A stretch of DNA of 64,000 bases, taken from contig JASDFA010000003.1 in NCBI GenBank assembly GCA_035772735.1, positions 159,576,001-159,640,000 on the forward strand. Reading direction: 5' to 3'. The stretch comes from Datura wrightii. Its lineage: Eukaryota; Streptophyta; Magnoliopsida; Solanales; Solanaceae. The position numbers and the translations under genes are program-made. Below are positions 11,611-22,548 of the stretch, one piece after another. Positions within the stretch are counted from its first letter, which is position 1. Every line of letters begins with the position of its first letter. Below the pieces are notes generated by a model. That model was given only the letters and a program-made list of their open reading frames with translations. It searched no databases and had not been told where the DNA came from.

Positions 11611-13885
11611 TGTCACGCCCCTCCTTGGGAGGCATGACTGGTACCTGGTGCCCTATTAAGACCTGGACTGCTGGACTACTGAGCCTAAGCACTTCTGGTG
11701 CCAGGCTGGCTCTAATCCTGGATTTTTGGAACCAACGGGCTATATAATGGCTGTAAATACAGCCTCTGGCCGACTAGGCCTATAGCCTCCTGTAAGAAAA
11801 CAACAGCTGACAAGAACCACAGGAGTATAAAGGAACCTATGTGGGCCGACAAGGCAACCATGTTGACTAGTTTCACTGAAAAGCTAAATTAAATGCTAAA
11901 CTGCTCTGTGACCGACAAGGTCACCAACTATCAGCTATACAAGGCCCCACACGATCATCATAAACAAACTAAAACATACACACGGCCTCACACGACCGGT
12001 ACGACTAACCACAGGGAATATACAATCTACAAGCCTCTAAGAATGATAATAAGATGGTAGGGACAGGGCCCCGGCCTACCCGTAATGTACAACAAAAAGA
12101 GAAATAAACCTCTAGATGTCAAGCTTCGGATGACAGGAGCGGATGACTCTGCGTGCTGGCTGGAATTATGAGGATCGGCTCCTCGTCTATGAGTACCTGC
12201 AGGCAAGTAATGCAGCGCCCCCAAACAGGCGTCAGTACCACAGGTACCGAGTATGCAAAGCAATAACTAGAACATAACTGAAGATAAACAGTAATACTGA
12301 TAGTTACTGAAGTATAGGAGATGGCTAAGACCGCCTGGGATAGCAGAATCTGAAATGAGCTTAACTGTACTGGAGAGAAGGTGAGAATCATACCTGTCAG
12401 CGAGGCGTCCTGCTATCTATCAATTTAATAAATAACACATATAGCATACAAGAACCTATACCAGCCCCCACAAGCCGAAAGGTACCAATCAACATGAAAT
12501 ATATATACCCCTACCTGGGTCGCCATCCACCTAATAACTATTCACACCACTCACCTAGTAACTACGAGCATCCCGCCGGCCCCCTGGGTATGCAACTTGG
12601 GCTCTCTAGGCCCCTGACTATAGTTGTATCTGAGTCCGGAGGAGTCCTGTAAATTGTGATCTGAGATCTGTATCTGTAATCTGTAATCTATACCCCGGGT
12701 GCAAGCGCTCGACGGGGGTGTGCTATAATGCTGATCAGCCTGCTATGGGGAATGCTGCTCCCATCTTCTTCCTCTAGCGGACGACATGCCACTCCTTGGA
12801 GTGACGTATCTTCACCCTTTGGAGGGCGATTCGACACAACTATTAACCCTGGGGCGACAAGGAAGCTCTAAGGGTGCCCAACATAGAACAATCAGGTCTC
12901 TACAAACAACAATAATCACATATAACCTATATATTAAATCTGATAATACTGTCCATGTTCTGATATTCTATTCTGAATCCTTGCTGAATTATACAGAATC
13001 TGATACTGAGTTATACTGAGTTTGGAATAATATCTCGCTTTCTGATATTAATTTACTAACTTTTATTCTGAATATGACATAATAATTATTCAAGCATGCT
13101 TACTAAATTCACACTGGGCATAATACTCGGCTTTGAAACGTTCTTCTGGAATTTATTCTATTTTACTATACTAGAATTACTATCTTGCCGAAGAAATTGG
13201 CTTTACATACCTCAGTTGCCGACTTCTTGACTAACTGGCGTAACTCGGCCAATATCCAGCTATTTCTTCCAACTGCATTCATTTTTATAGCAAATAAAAT
13301 TAAATTCATCAATATTCTAGAAGAAAACACTACTTTGAATATATATACTTCCCAAACTTTGACTTATCGAAAAATAGCCAAAAACTCGCTATTTCTCGGA
13401 AGTCCGGAAGGGAGAAATACTCACTTTAGGGCAAAGTATATTGACACTAATTTGGAGCAATTCCACTTACCTTAGCTTGGTAGGACGATGATTCACTAGC
13501 CGAATTTCACGAAACTAACTCCGTAGGAATGCTCCCTACAGCTTTATACTTCGCTACCTGAAGTTAATTTGAGTTTGGACTGCGTTTGACGGCGTAATCG
13601 GACGAATATTTGTATGGAACCTCGTCTTCCTCTGATTTTGGTCGCTTACTGAAAATTAAAAGATGGGAAATGATTTAAAACAAAGTGGGAAGGCTTTATA
13701 TACTTGGGGCCTTTAAGTCGCATTTGTCAAATGCGATTTATAAGTCGCATTTGCCTTGCGACACTCCGACTTGGCGCTTGTTCGGTCTCTCCCCGAGCCC
13801 TTTTTCTAGCATGTATGACATTCTAAAACTCTTAACCAACATGCGAATAGGCCATCTAAACGTCAAGAATTTACGAAGTGTAACA
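11611..13885 (-). repeat. 3' LTR of the gypsy chromovirus
   Basis: 2275 bp, bounded by TG and CA, next to the polypurine tract (13886-13898). Near its element-sense start it carries a TATA motif (13694-13703) and a small palindrome of TCGCATTTG arms (13718-13736). Open frames inside it (for example 12027-12391 or 13185-13475) have no protein similarity and recur in the partner LTR. Confidence 0.9.
13694..13703 (-). promoter_or_regulatory. LTR TATA box (3' LTR copy)
   Basis: Reads GTATATAAAG on the - strand, the expected U3 promoter of the element. The same position in the 5' LTR (21231-21240) reads GTATCTAAAG, so the copy that would drive gag-pol has a damaged TATA box. Confidence 0.55.
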
Positions 13886-13898
13886 TCCTCCCCCCTTT
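13886..13898 (-). other. polypurine tract
   Basis: On the - strand AAAGGGGGGAGGA directly abuts the 3' LTR, the position required for plus-strand priming. Confidence 0.85.
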
Positions 13899-14179
13899 AA
13901 GAACATTCATCCTCGAATGTAAACTCCTGCTCACAGGAATCTCAACTTACTCGACTTATCCTCGAAAAATTTTGGCAAAGTTTTCCCTGTAATATGGACT
14001 ACCTCAAAAATCCTGAAACGCAGAAAATTCCAATACAGGTATTCCACACAATACTATAGTATTCATCACGCAATAGACTAGAGTCAACTATTTCATTTAT
14101 ACACATAAATATAAGACAACTCATAAAACAACAATACTAATGTACCTCTGGCTAATTATGTCTTAAATAACTGAGGATT

Positions 14180-17100
14180 TCTGACTTTCATATCTTTCTC
14201 TGCTTCCCAAGTCATTTCCTCTCGGTTCCTGTTACGCCATAATACCTTGACAGAAGCAACATCTTTAGTTCTTAATCAGCGAATCTGCCGGTCTAGTATG
14301 GCTACTGGAACCTCTTCATAAGCCAGCTCCTCCATAACCTGGACATCCTAAACTGGGACAACTCTGGAGGGGTCTCCTATATACTTCCTCAGCATGGACA
14401 CGTGGAAAACTGGATGAAAAGACTCTAACTCTGGAGGTAAGTTCAACTCGTATTCCACTTGGCCTATTCTTTGGCGAATTTGATAAGGCCCAACAAATCT
14501 CGGGCTGAACTTGCCTTTCTTGCCGAATCTCATCACCCCTTTCATTGGAGAAACTTTCAAGAACACCCAGTCATTCACATTAAATTCCAAGTTTCTGCAC
14601 CGCACATCAGCATACGATTTCTGGCGGCTCTGAGCAATCAGTAGGCGTTCTTTAATAAGCTTTACTTTTTCCTCTGATTGATGAATAATATCCGGCCCAA
14701 TCAGCGCTGACTCTCCTACTTCAAACCAGCCAACTGGCAATCTGCACTTTCGCCCATACAATGCCTCATAAGGCGCCATCTGAATAGCTGAATGGTAACT
14801 ATTATTATAAGCGAACTCAATAAGTGGTAAGTGCTCATCCCAGCTACCTCCAAAGTCCAACACACACGCTCGCAACATATCCTCGAGCGTTTGAATAGTA
14901 TGTTCTGCCTGCCCATATGTCTGAGGATGAAAAGCTGTGCTTAGATTAATCTATGGTTCCAAGCCTCTCTGAAATGATTGCCAAAATTTGGCTATAAATT
15001 GTGCCCCTCTGTCAGAGATAATGGACACTGGAACACCGTGCAGTCTGACTATTTCTCTGATATATAACTCAGCGTAATCTTCGGCAGAGAAAGTAACCCT
15101 TACTGGCAGAAAATGGGCTTATTTTGTCAGTCTGTCAATAATTACCCAAATCGAGTCATTTCTATGCTTGGTACGGGGTAATCCTGCTACAAAATCCATA
15201 TTTACTGCCTCCCACATCCAAAGAGGCATAGCTATGTCTTGAGTCAATCCGCCTGGTTTTTGGTGTTCAGCTTTTACTTGCTGGCAATTAGGACACTGGG
15301 CTACGAATTCTGCTATTTCCCTCTTCATACCTGGCCACCAGTAGATTTCTTTAATATTGTGGTACATTTTCATCGCGCCTGGATGGAGAGAATAGCAGGC
15401 GTAATGTACCTCGCCCATAATCTGCTGGCGAAGCCCTGCAACATCTGGAACACAAAGGCGGCCCTTATATCGCAACACTTCATCCTCAGTTACATGCAAA
15501 TCTGGTGCTTTTCCTTGCTGAACTCTGTCTTTAAGCTGAACCAGGTTAGGATCTTCATACTGTCGTTCCTTTACCTCCACAACTAATGACGACACTGCGG
15601 TGTTCTGAATTACCGCTCTATTGTCCTCTGTTTCTGCTACACAAACGGCTAAACCGGCTAACTGGTGTATTTCTCGGGCCAGTTCCCACTGCTCGGGCTG
15701 CAAGTACACCAAATTCCCCATAGACTTACGGCTAAGGGCATCTGCTACTATGTTGGCTCTTCCTGGGTGATACAAAATATTTACATCATAATCTTTCAAC
15801 AACTCCAACTAGCGATGCTGCCAAAAATTCAACTCTTTCTGGGTGAAGATATACTGTAGGCTTTTATGATCAATGAAAATATCCATATGGACGCCATACA
15901 AGTAATGTCTCCATATCTTTAGGGTGTGGATCACTGCGACTAGTTCCAGGTCATGGTTAGGATAATTATTTTCGTGTTTCCTCAGCTGTCTGGAAGCATA
16001 AGCAATTACTTTACCATGCTGCATCAACACACATCCTAACCCAATACTCAAAGCATCACAATAAACTGTATAACCCTCTGTACCTTCTGACAATGCTAAC
16101 ACTGGGGCGGAGGTCAACCTGTCTTTCAATTCCTGGAAACTCTGCTCACATGCCTCCGTCCACTGAAACTTTACTGCTTTTTACGTCAGCTTAGTCAGAG
16201 GTGCCGCTATGGTGGAGAATCCCTCCACAAATCTTCTTGTAATACCCTGCTAATCCCAGCAAACTGCGTACTTCGGTCGGAGTGGTAGGTCTGGGCCATG
16301 TTTTTACTGCTTCTATTTTCTGTGTGTCTACTTGTATACCAACATCCGACACGATATGCCCCAAAAAGGCTACTGAGTTCAGCCAAAATTCACATTTAGA
16401 GAACTTGGCATACAACTGACGGTCCCTGAGAATCTGGAGCACTATCCGCAAATGGTCCTGGTGGTCTGCCTCTGAGCAAGAATACACCGGAATATCATCA
16501 ATAAACACTATCACGAATAGGTCCAGGTATGGTCTGAAGATGCTATTCATCAGGTCCATGAATACTGCGAGAGCATTCGTCAGCCCAAAGGACATGACTA
16601 GGAATTCAAAATGGTCGTATCTGGTCCTGAAGAAAGTCTTCGAAATGTCCCTTTCACGAACTCGAACCTGATGATATCCTGACCGTAAGTCAATCTTGGA
16701 GAAATATATGGCCCCCTGTAACTGATCAAACAAATCATCTATTCTGGGAAGCGGATTCTTATTCTTAACTGTAACCTTGTTCAACTGCCGGTAGTCTATA
16801 CACATGCGGAGGAAACCGTCCTTCTTCCTCACAAACAGAACCGGCGCACCCCAAGGTGAAGTACTCGGCCTAATAAAGCCCTTATCTAACAGATCCTTCA
16901 GCTGCTCCTTTAGTTCTCTAAGTTCAGCAGGAGCCATACAATATGGAGGAATCGATATGGGCTGAGTTCCTGGTAGCAAAATAATTGCAAAATCTATTTC
17001 TCTTTCTGGGGGAATACCAGGTAGCTCATCTGGGAATACGTCGGGGAATTCATTAACCACTGGAACAGACTGGAGAGTTGGAGGCTCTACCCGTACATCT

Positions 17101-17750
17101 TGGACTCTGACTATGTGGCAAATGCATCCCTTAGCTATCAACTTCCTTGCCTGAAGGTAGGAAATAAACCTACCTTTTGGCGTAGCTGTATTACCCTTCC
17201 ACTCTCGTACTGCCTCCCCTGGAAAGTGGAATCAGACCGTCTTGGTCCAACATTCTACATTGGCATAGCACGACACTAACCAATCCATACCCATAATGGC
17301 ATCGAAATCAATCATCTCTAATTCTACCGATCTACTGTGGTCTGACGATCAACAACCTCTACTGTACACCCTCGATAAACTCTTCTGGCTATGATGGAGT
17401 CACCAACGGGTGTAGATACTGAAAAGAGTTGCTGAAGCAACTCTGGTACAACACTGAACTTTCGAGCCACAAATGGGGTAACGTAGGACAAGGTAGATCC
17501 TGGATCAATCAATACATAAGCAGGGTGAGAGCAAATAGTCATCATACCTGTTACCACATCTGGAGACACCTATGAGTCCTGCCACCCTGGTAATGCATAG
17601 GTACGGCTTGGGCCCGTACCTGAACTCGAGGCCCCTGATCTGCCTCAGCCCCTGCCTGCTGGGACTGAGGGCCTACACACTGCCGAGGCTGCTGAAGCTC
17701 GCGGCCCTGCTGACGCCCTGTCCTGTCTATCTCAGTTACCCTGACCCCTG
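14180..17750 (-). pseudogene. gypsy pol remnant: protease, RT, RNase H, integrase, chromodomain-like tail
   Basis: Domains run right to left. Protease at 17324-17569 keeps the active-site DPGST motif. RT at 16191-17141 has MCIDYRQLNKVT and an intact FIDD catalytic box. RNase H at 15809-16129 begins VYCDA and includes DHKSLQYIF. Integrase at 15119-15808 has the zinc-binding H-H-CPNC part and the first core Asp (MDFV). The end of the core plus C-terminus lies at 14348-14878, with FHVSMLRKYIGDPS. A chromodomain-like tail, about 14180-14347, is readable in broken frame. Breaks include a frameshift near 16240, stops near 16180 and 15116, and a break near 14950. In live members this polyprotein does replication and chromatin-targeted integration. 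Confidence 0.85.
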
Positions 17751-17754
17751 GCTG

Positions 17755-18940
17755 GACAGTCTCTCATCACATGACCCTCCTGCCCGCATATGTAACACCT
17801 TGTGGAGCCATATATGCAAGCTCTAGTGTGGGGTAGACTGCAAATAGGGCAAGGTGGGGGTGTATACCTGCTCTACTCTGCCCTCCTCTGCTGGGGTGAA
17901 TCTACCGTTTGAGAACTCCCGCCGAACTCTGTTTGTCCCCGGCAACCAAATCTACCCCTCTGCTGCTGTGATGGAGGCGGGGGTCTAGGTGGCCTATCTG
18001 ACAATCGTGTCCTAGGCCCTCTCCAAATCTCCCCCTGTATCTCATCTAATCTATCCCTGCGGCGCTGTTCCTGATTTATTCGTCTGCTATCCTATTGCCG
18101 CTGTCTAAGGCCCTTAATAGTCTGGGCAAAGGCCTGCACCAGAGCAATATCCATATCTTCCCACAGCGTAGCTATCATGCATGCCTCAATATATTCTGGG
18201 TTCAGACCCATAATAAACCGGTGGACTCTAGATGGCATGGTGTCAACAAAGGCTGGAGCATAGCGGGCCAAGGAATTAAACTGCAGGGCGTACTCCCGTA
18301 CACTTCTCGCCCCCTGCTCCAAGTGCAAAAACCGGTCCATCCAGGCCTGTCGAATTTCTCGTGGCAGATAACGGTCTAGGAAAGCCTCTGAAAAGCTGGA
18401 CCATGTCGGAGGGGCAACATCTCTCCCTCGAGACCTTTCCCAACTCTCATACCACAACACAGCAATATCCCGCAGCCGGAATACCACTAACTCAACCGAC
18501 TCTGTAGATGTCACATGCATGACTCGGAAGATTCTCTGCATCTGATCCAGGAAGTCCTGGGGGTCCTCTGCCTGATCCGACCCTGTGAATTGCGAGGGAC
18601 CTAGTGTCAAAAATTCTCAAGCCCTCGAACTGCCAGGCCCACCTGATGATTCTACTGTTACGGGTGGCACTGACTGGCGTTGAGTAGCCATCATTTGTGC
18701 CAACATAACTACTGCGCTTTGAATTTCATGGTCGGATGGTGCAGGTACAGGAACTGTCGGAGGTAATGTCGTCCCGAGTGGCTCCTGGTGGGATGGGGAC
18801 TGCTGTGAAGGTCGAGATGATGCCTCTGTATCGCACTCAGATCGGGCTGATTCTAAATGAGGCTGAGGCATCCTGCTGGTGCCTTCTCCTACTGCGGTAT
18901 CCAATCTTCTACCTGTGACAGGATGTCGCTGGTCTGCCAT
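17755..18940 (-). pseudogene. gypsy gag remnant with two CCHC knuckles
   Basis: Starts at ATG 18940 (MADQRHPVTGRR); a further in-frame ATG at 18955 would add five residues. A Pro/Ser-rich N-terminal part is followed by the retrotransposon gag core at 18092-18610 (FLDQMQRIFRV, LWYESWERSRG, YLPREIRQAW, HRFIMGLNPEY). Two cysteine clusters follow at about 17757-17856: CPICSLPHTRAC and CYICGQEGHVMRDC. An in-frame TGA at 18614-18616 interrupts it where the related gag at 62585 has Arg, consistent with CGA to TGA. Another stop follows the core near 18090. Gag forms the virus-like particle in active elements. It is the closest paralogue in this window of the gag at 62333. Confidence 0.88.
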
Positions 18941-19137
18941 TTTATCTGTAAACAAAGAGTATGATGAGCTTTAGGGACTCAACCCTATACTGTACTGCTC
19001 TATAGCACGACTGAATATGAAGAAAGAGTAACCATCCTATCATGTCTTGCAGCCTCCTGCCTATGGTATGTGTGCACAACACATCTGTAGACAAGACTCT
19101 ACTTAGCACGACTTGCAGACTCCCTGGGATACGACCT

Positions 19138-19149
19138 GCTGTGATACCA
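19138..19149 (-). other. primer-binding site, initiator-Met tRNA type
   Basis: The - strand reads TGGTATCACAGC, one mismatch from the canonical TGGTATCAGAGC, starting 4 bp from the end of the 5' LTR (19154). Confidence 0.85.
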
Positions 19150-19153
19150 AGTT

Positions 19154-21422
19154 TGTCACGCCCCGCCTTGGGAGGCATGACTGCCACCTGGTGCCCTACT
19201 AAGACCTGGACTGCTAGACTACTGGTGTCAGGCTAGCTCTAACCCTTGATTCATGGAACCAACGAGCTATATAACGGCTTTAAATACAACCTCTATTCGA
19301 CTAGTCCTATAGCCTCCTGTAAGAAAACAACAGCTGACCAGAACCGCAGGAGTGTAAAGGAACCTATGCGGGCTGACAAGGCCACCATGCTGACTAGTTT
19401 CACTGAAAAGCTGAACTAAATGCTAAACTACTGTGTGACCGACAAGGTCACCAACTATCAGCTATACGAGGCCCCACACGACCATCATAAACAAACTAAA
19501 ATATACACACAGCCTCACACGATCGGTACGACTAACCACAGGAAATATACAATCTGCAAGCCTCTAAGAATGATAATAAGATGGTCGGGACAAGGCCCCG
19601 GCCTACCCATACTGTACAACAAAAAGAGAAATAAACCTCTAGCTGTCAAGCTCCGGATGACAGGAGCTGATGACTCTGTGTGCTGACTGGAATCACGAGG
19701 GATCGGCTCCTCGTCTATGAGTACCTGCAGACAAGTAATACAGCGCCCCCAAATGGGCGTCAGTACCACAAGTACCGAGTATGCAAAGCAATAACTAGAA
19801 CATAATTGAAGATAAACAGTAATATTGATAGTTACTGAAGTATAGAAGATGACTAAGACCGCCTGCAATAGCAGAATTTAAAATGAGCTTAACTGTACTG
19901 GAGAGAAGGTGAGAATCATACCTGTCAGTGCGACGTCCTGCTATCTATCAATTTAATAAATAACACATATAGCATACAAGAACCTATACCAACCCCCATA
20001 AGCCGGAAGGTACCAATCAACATGCAATCTATATACCCCTACCCGGGTCACCATCCACCTAGTAACTATTCACACCACTCACCTAGTAACTACGAGCATC
20101 CCGCCGGCCCCCTGACTATGCAACTTTGGCTTTCTAGGCCCCTGACTATAGCTGTATCTGAGTCCGGAGGACTATTGTAAACTGTGATTTGAGATTTGTA
20201 TCTATAATCTGTAATCTGTACCCCGGGCGCAAGCGCTCGACGGGGGTGTGCTATAATGCTGATCAGCCTGCTATGGGGAATGCTGCCTCCCATCTTCGTC
20301 CTCTGGCGGACGGCATGCCACTCCTAGGAGTGACGTATCCTCACCCTCTGGCGGGCGAGTTGACACAAGTATTAACCCTTGGGCGGCAAGAAAGCTCTAA
20401 GGGTACCCAACATAGAACAATCAGGTCTCTACAAACAAACAACAATAATCACATATAACATATATATTAAATCTGATAATACTGTCCATGTTCTGATATT
20501 CTATTCTGAATCCCTTGCTGAATTGTACTGAATCTGATACTGAGTTATACTGAGTCTGGAATAATGTCTCGCTGTCTGATACTAATTTACTGACTTTTAT
20601 TCTGAATATGACATAATAGTTATTCAAGCATGCTTATTCAATTCACATTGGGCATAATACTCGGCTTTGAAATGTTCTTCTGGAATTTATTCTATTTTAC
20701 TATACTAGAATTACTATCTTGCCGAAGAAACTGGCTTTACATACCTCAGTTGCCAACTTCTTGACTAATTGGCGTAACTCAACCAATATCCAGCTATTTC
20801 TTCCAACTGCATTCATATTCATAGGAAATAAAACTAAATTCATTAATATTCTGGAAGAAAACACTACTTTGAATATATATACTGCCCAAATTTTGACTTA
20901 TAGAAAAACAGCCGAAAACTCGCTATTTCTCGGAAGTCCACAAGGGAGAAATACTCACTTTAGGGCTAGGAGTATATTGAAACTAATTTGGAGCAATTCC
21001 ACTTACCTTAGCTCGGTAGGACGATGATTTGCTGGCTGAATTTCACGAAACTAACTCCGCAGGAATGCTTCCTACTGCTTTATACTTCGCTACCCGAAGT
21101 TAATTTGAGTTTGGACTGCGTTTGACAGTGTAATCGGACGAATATTTGTACGAAATCCTTGTCTTCCTCTATTTTTGGTCGCTTACTGGAAATTAAAAGA
21201 TGGGAAATGATTTAAAACAAAGTGGGAAGGCTTTAGATACTTGGGGCATTTAAGTCGCATTTGTCGAATGCGATTTATATGTCGCATTTGCCTTGCGACA
21301 CTCCGACTTGGCGCTTGTTCGGTCTCTCCACGGGCCCTTTTTCTAGCACGTATGACATTCTGAAACTCTTAACCAACATGCGAATAGGCCATCTAAATGT
21401 CAAGAATTTATAGGGTGTAACA
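19154..21422 (-). repeat. 5' LTR of the gypsy chromovirus
   Basis: 2269 bp, collinear with 11611-13885 apart from substitutions and short indels. Bounded by TG and CA. It adjoins the primer-binding site on the left and the target duplication gttat on the right. Its TATA motif is altered (21231-21240), and the central palindrome arm has one mismatch (21255-21273). Confidence 0.9.
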
Positions 21423-21434
21423 GTTATATACAAG

Positions 21435-21438
<4 letters not shown>

Positions 21439-21470
<32 letters not shown>
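21439..21470. repeat. (TA)n microsatellite
   Basis: About 15 TA units immediately outside the right target duplication, in the remaining MLP copy 1 intron. Confidence 0.9.
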
Positions 21471-21471
<1 letters not shown>

Positions 21472-21842
21472 CATTAGGTACTTAAACAAATTATAAAAAA
21501 ATAAACAAGAAAATTTTGACTTAGATGAATTAAGAGGGTTGAATTATGACCTGTTATTTAGCCCATTTTAACTATTCCTTTCAGAAAAAGTAACTTTTAT
21601 ATAGTCGGGTCATTGGCTCACCCATTTATTAACTCAACTCATTTTGATCCATCAAAATTCAACCTAAATCCGCCATTTGACACCCCTATTAATGAGCATC
21701 AAATAATTTTTGGAGAAAATGAGAAAAAACAAATAAATAAGATGAATGTATTAATTTCTGAATGTCTAAACTTTTTTATGGGGAACTGAACAGGCGAACT
21801 AGGACTAACATCACTTTTATTTTTTGATTTTGATAATTATTG

Positions 21843-22099
21843 ATGGAAAATAGAAGATCTCTAATGAAGTGATTGAAGCAGTTGATCCTAAGAAGAAATC
21901 AATCACTTGGAAAGTCATTAAAGGAGATTTGTTAGAGTTTCATAGTTCCTTCACTATGAACTTATCCTGTGAATACCAGTGTGCTACATGGACATTACTG
22001 TATGAAAAGAAAACTTCAGCCATCCCAGTTCCTCAAAGTTTATTGGATTTTGTCATTGAATGCACCAAAAATATAGAGAGTCATTTTCTTAAAAAATAG
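21843..22099 (+). pseudogene. MLP-like copy 1, exon 2 remnant
   Basis: C-terminal exon of the gene whose exon 1 is at 10694-10872. The frame from 21869 gives the family block IEAVDPKKKSITWKVIKGDLLEF, then the C-terminal helix ending IESHFLKK with a TAG stop at 22097-22099. The splice acceptor is destroyed: TTATTG precedes GATGG where copy 2 has TTGTAG. Read in the ancestral phase, a TAG also occurs four codons into the exon. The 3' flank (22100-22220) still resembles that of copy 2. The intron ends (10873-11040 and about 21710-21840) match those of copy 2, so both exons belong to one gene. Confidence 0.85.
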
Positions 22100-22548
22100 A
22101 AAAATGATGTTTAATTACCCAATAAAAATATTTATGTGTGTGTATGTTTATACTTGTGTGATGAATAATTGCAATATTAGCTAGTTCTAGCTAGTGTGCA
22201 AAATTATGTTTGGATAACACGTTATAAATGCCACTCTAACTCCTTCTATGGATGCATTTGTATTTCTAATGGCTGCTATATGTAAGATATTATGAATATT
22301 TCCAAGTTTGAAATTTCACCTATAATAACTAGTATGCTATTCTCATTCTTTTTCAACCTATTTTTAAGTTCTTTTTTGGTTCTACTAAGTATCATAAACT
22401 TTACAATATAGGCGAACAAGCAGAGGATTAGTACTAACTAATTATGTTAGTAAGTTAATCCAGTAGCTAGTTGGAAGGACCGAAGTACCTTCCCCTAAAG
22501 CTAGGCAATGCAAAGATATTGAGAAGCTCTAGCTTGGAGCTTAATTAA
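22100..22548. other. 3' flank of MLP copy 1 and junction to a copia fragment
   Basis: The first about 150 bp resemble the 3' flank of MLP copy 2 (GT-rich, then CTAGTT...AGCTAG). After about 22440 the sequence is unassigned up to the copia RNase H piece. Confidence 0.4.

Larger units (their letters stand above)
11611..21422 (-). mobile_element. complete Ty3/gypsy chromovirus (Tekay/Del-like), degenerate
   Basis: A 9.8-kb element with two long LTRs (11611-13885 and 19154-21422), each with TG...CA ends (TGTCACGCC...GTAACA on the + strand). The flanks are gttac (11606-11610) and gttat (21423-21427), a 5-bp target duplication with one mismatch. The internal region on the - strand has, in order, primer-binding site, gag, protease, reverse transcriptase, RNase H, integrase, a chromodomain-like tail and polypurine tract. 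The 5' LTR is the right-hand one. LTR divergence (many substitutions and a roughly 16-bp indel near 11686) shows the insertion is not recent. It sits in the intron of MLP copy 1. Confidence 0.9.

Noticed and set aside
12027..12391. Overlapping - strand open frames of 78 and 90 codons
   Set aside because: They lie in an LTR and recur, altered, in the partner LTR (19515-19868); no protein features. Chance frames in non-coding repeat.
13185..13475. Open frame of 96 codons, also at 20719-21027
   Set aside because: Same LTR segment twice; conservation follows from LTR duplication, not selection on a protein.
19138..19149. tRNA-like sequence at primer-binding sites
   Set aside because: Only 12 bases complementary to initiator tRNA; no tRNA gene structure. 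The same applies at 38555, 50302 and 62124.
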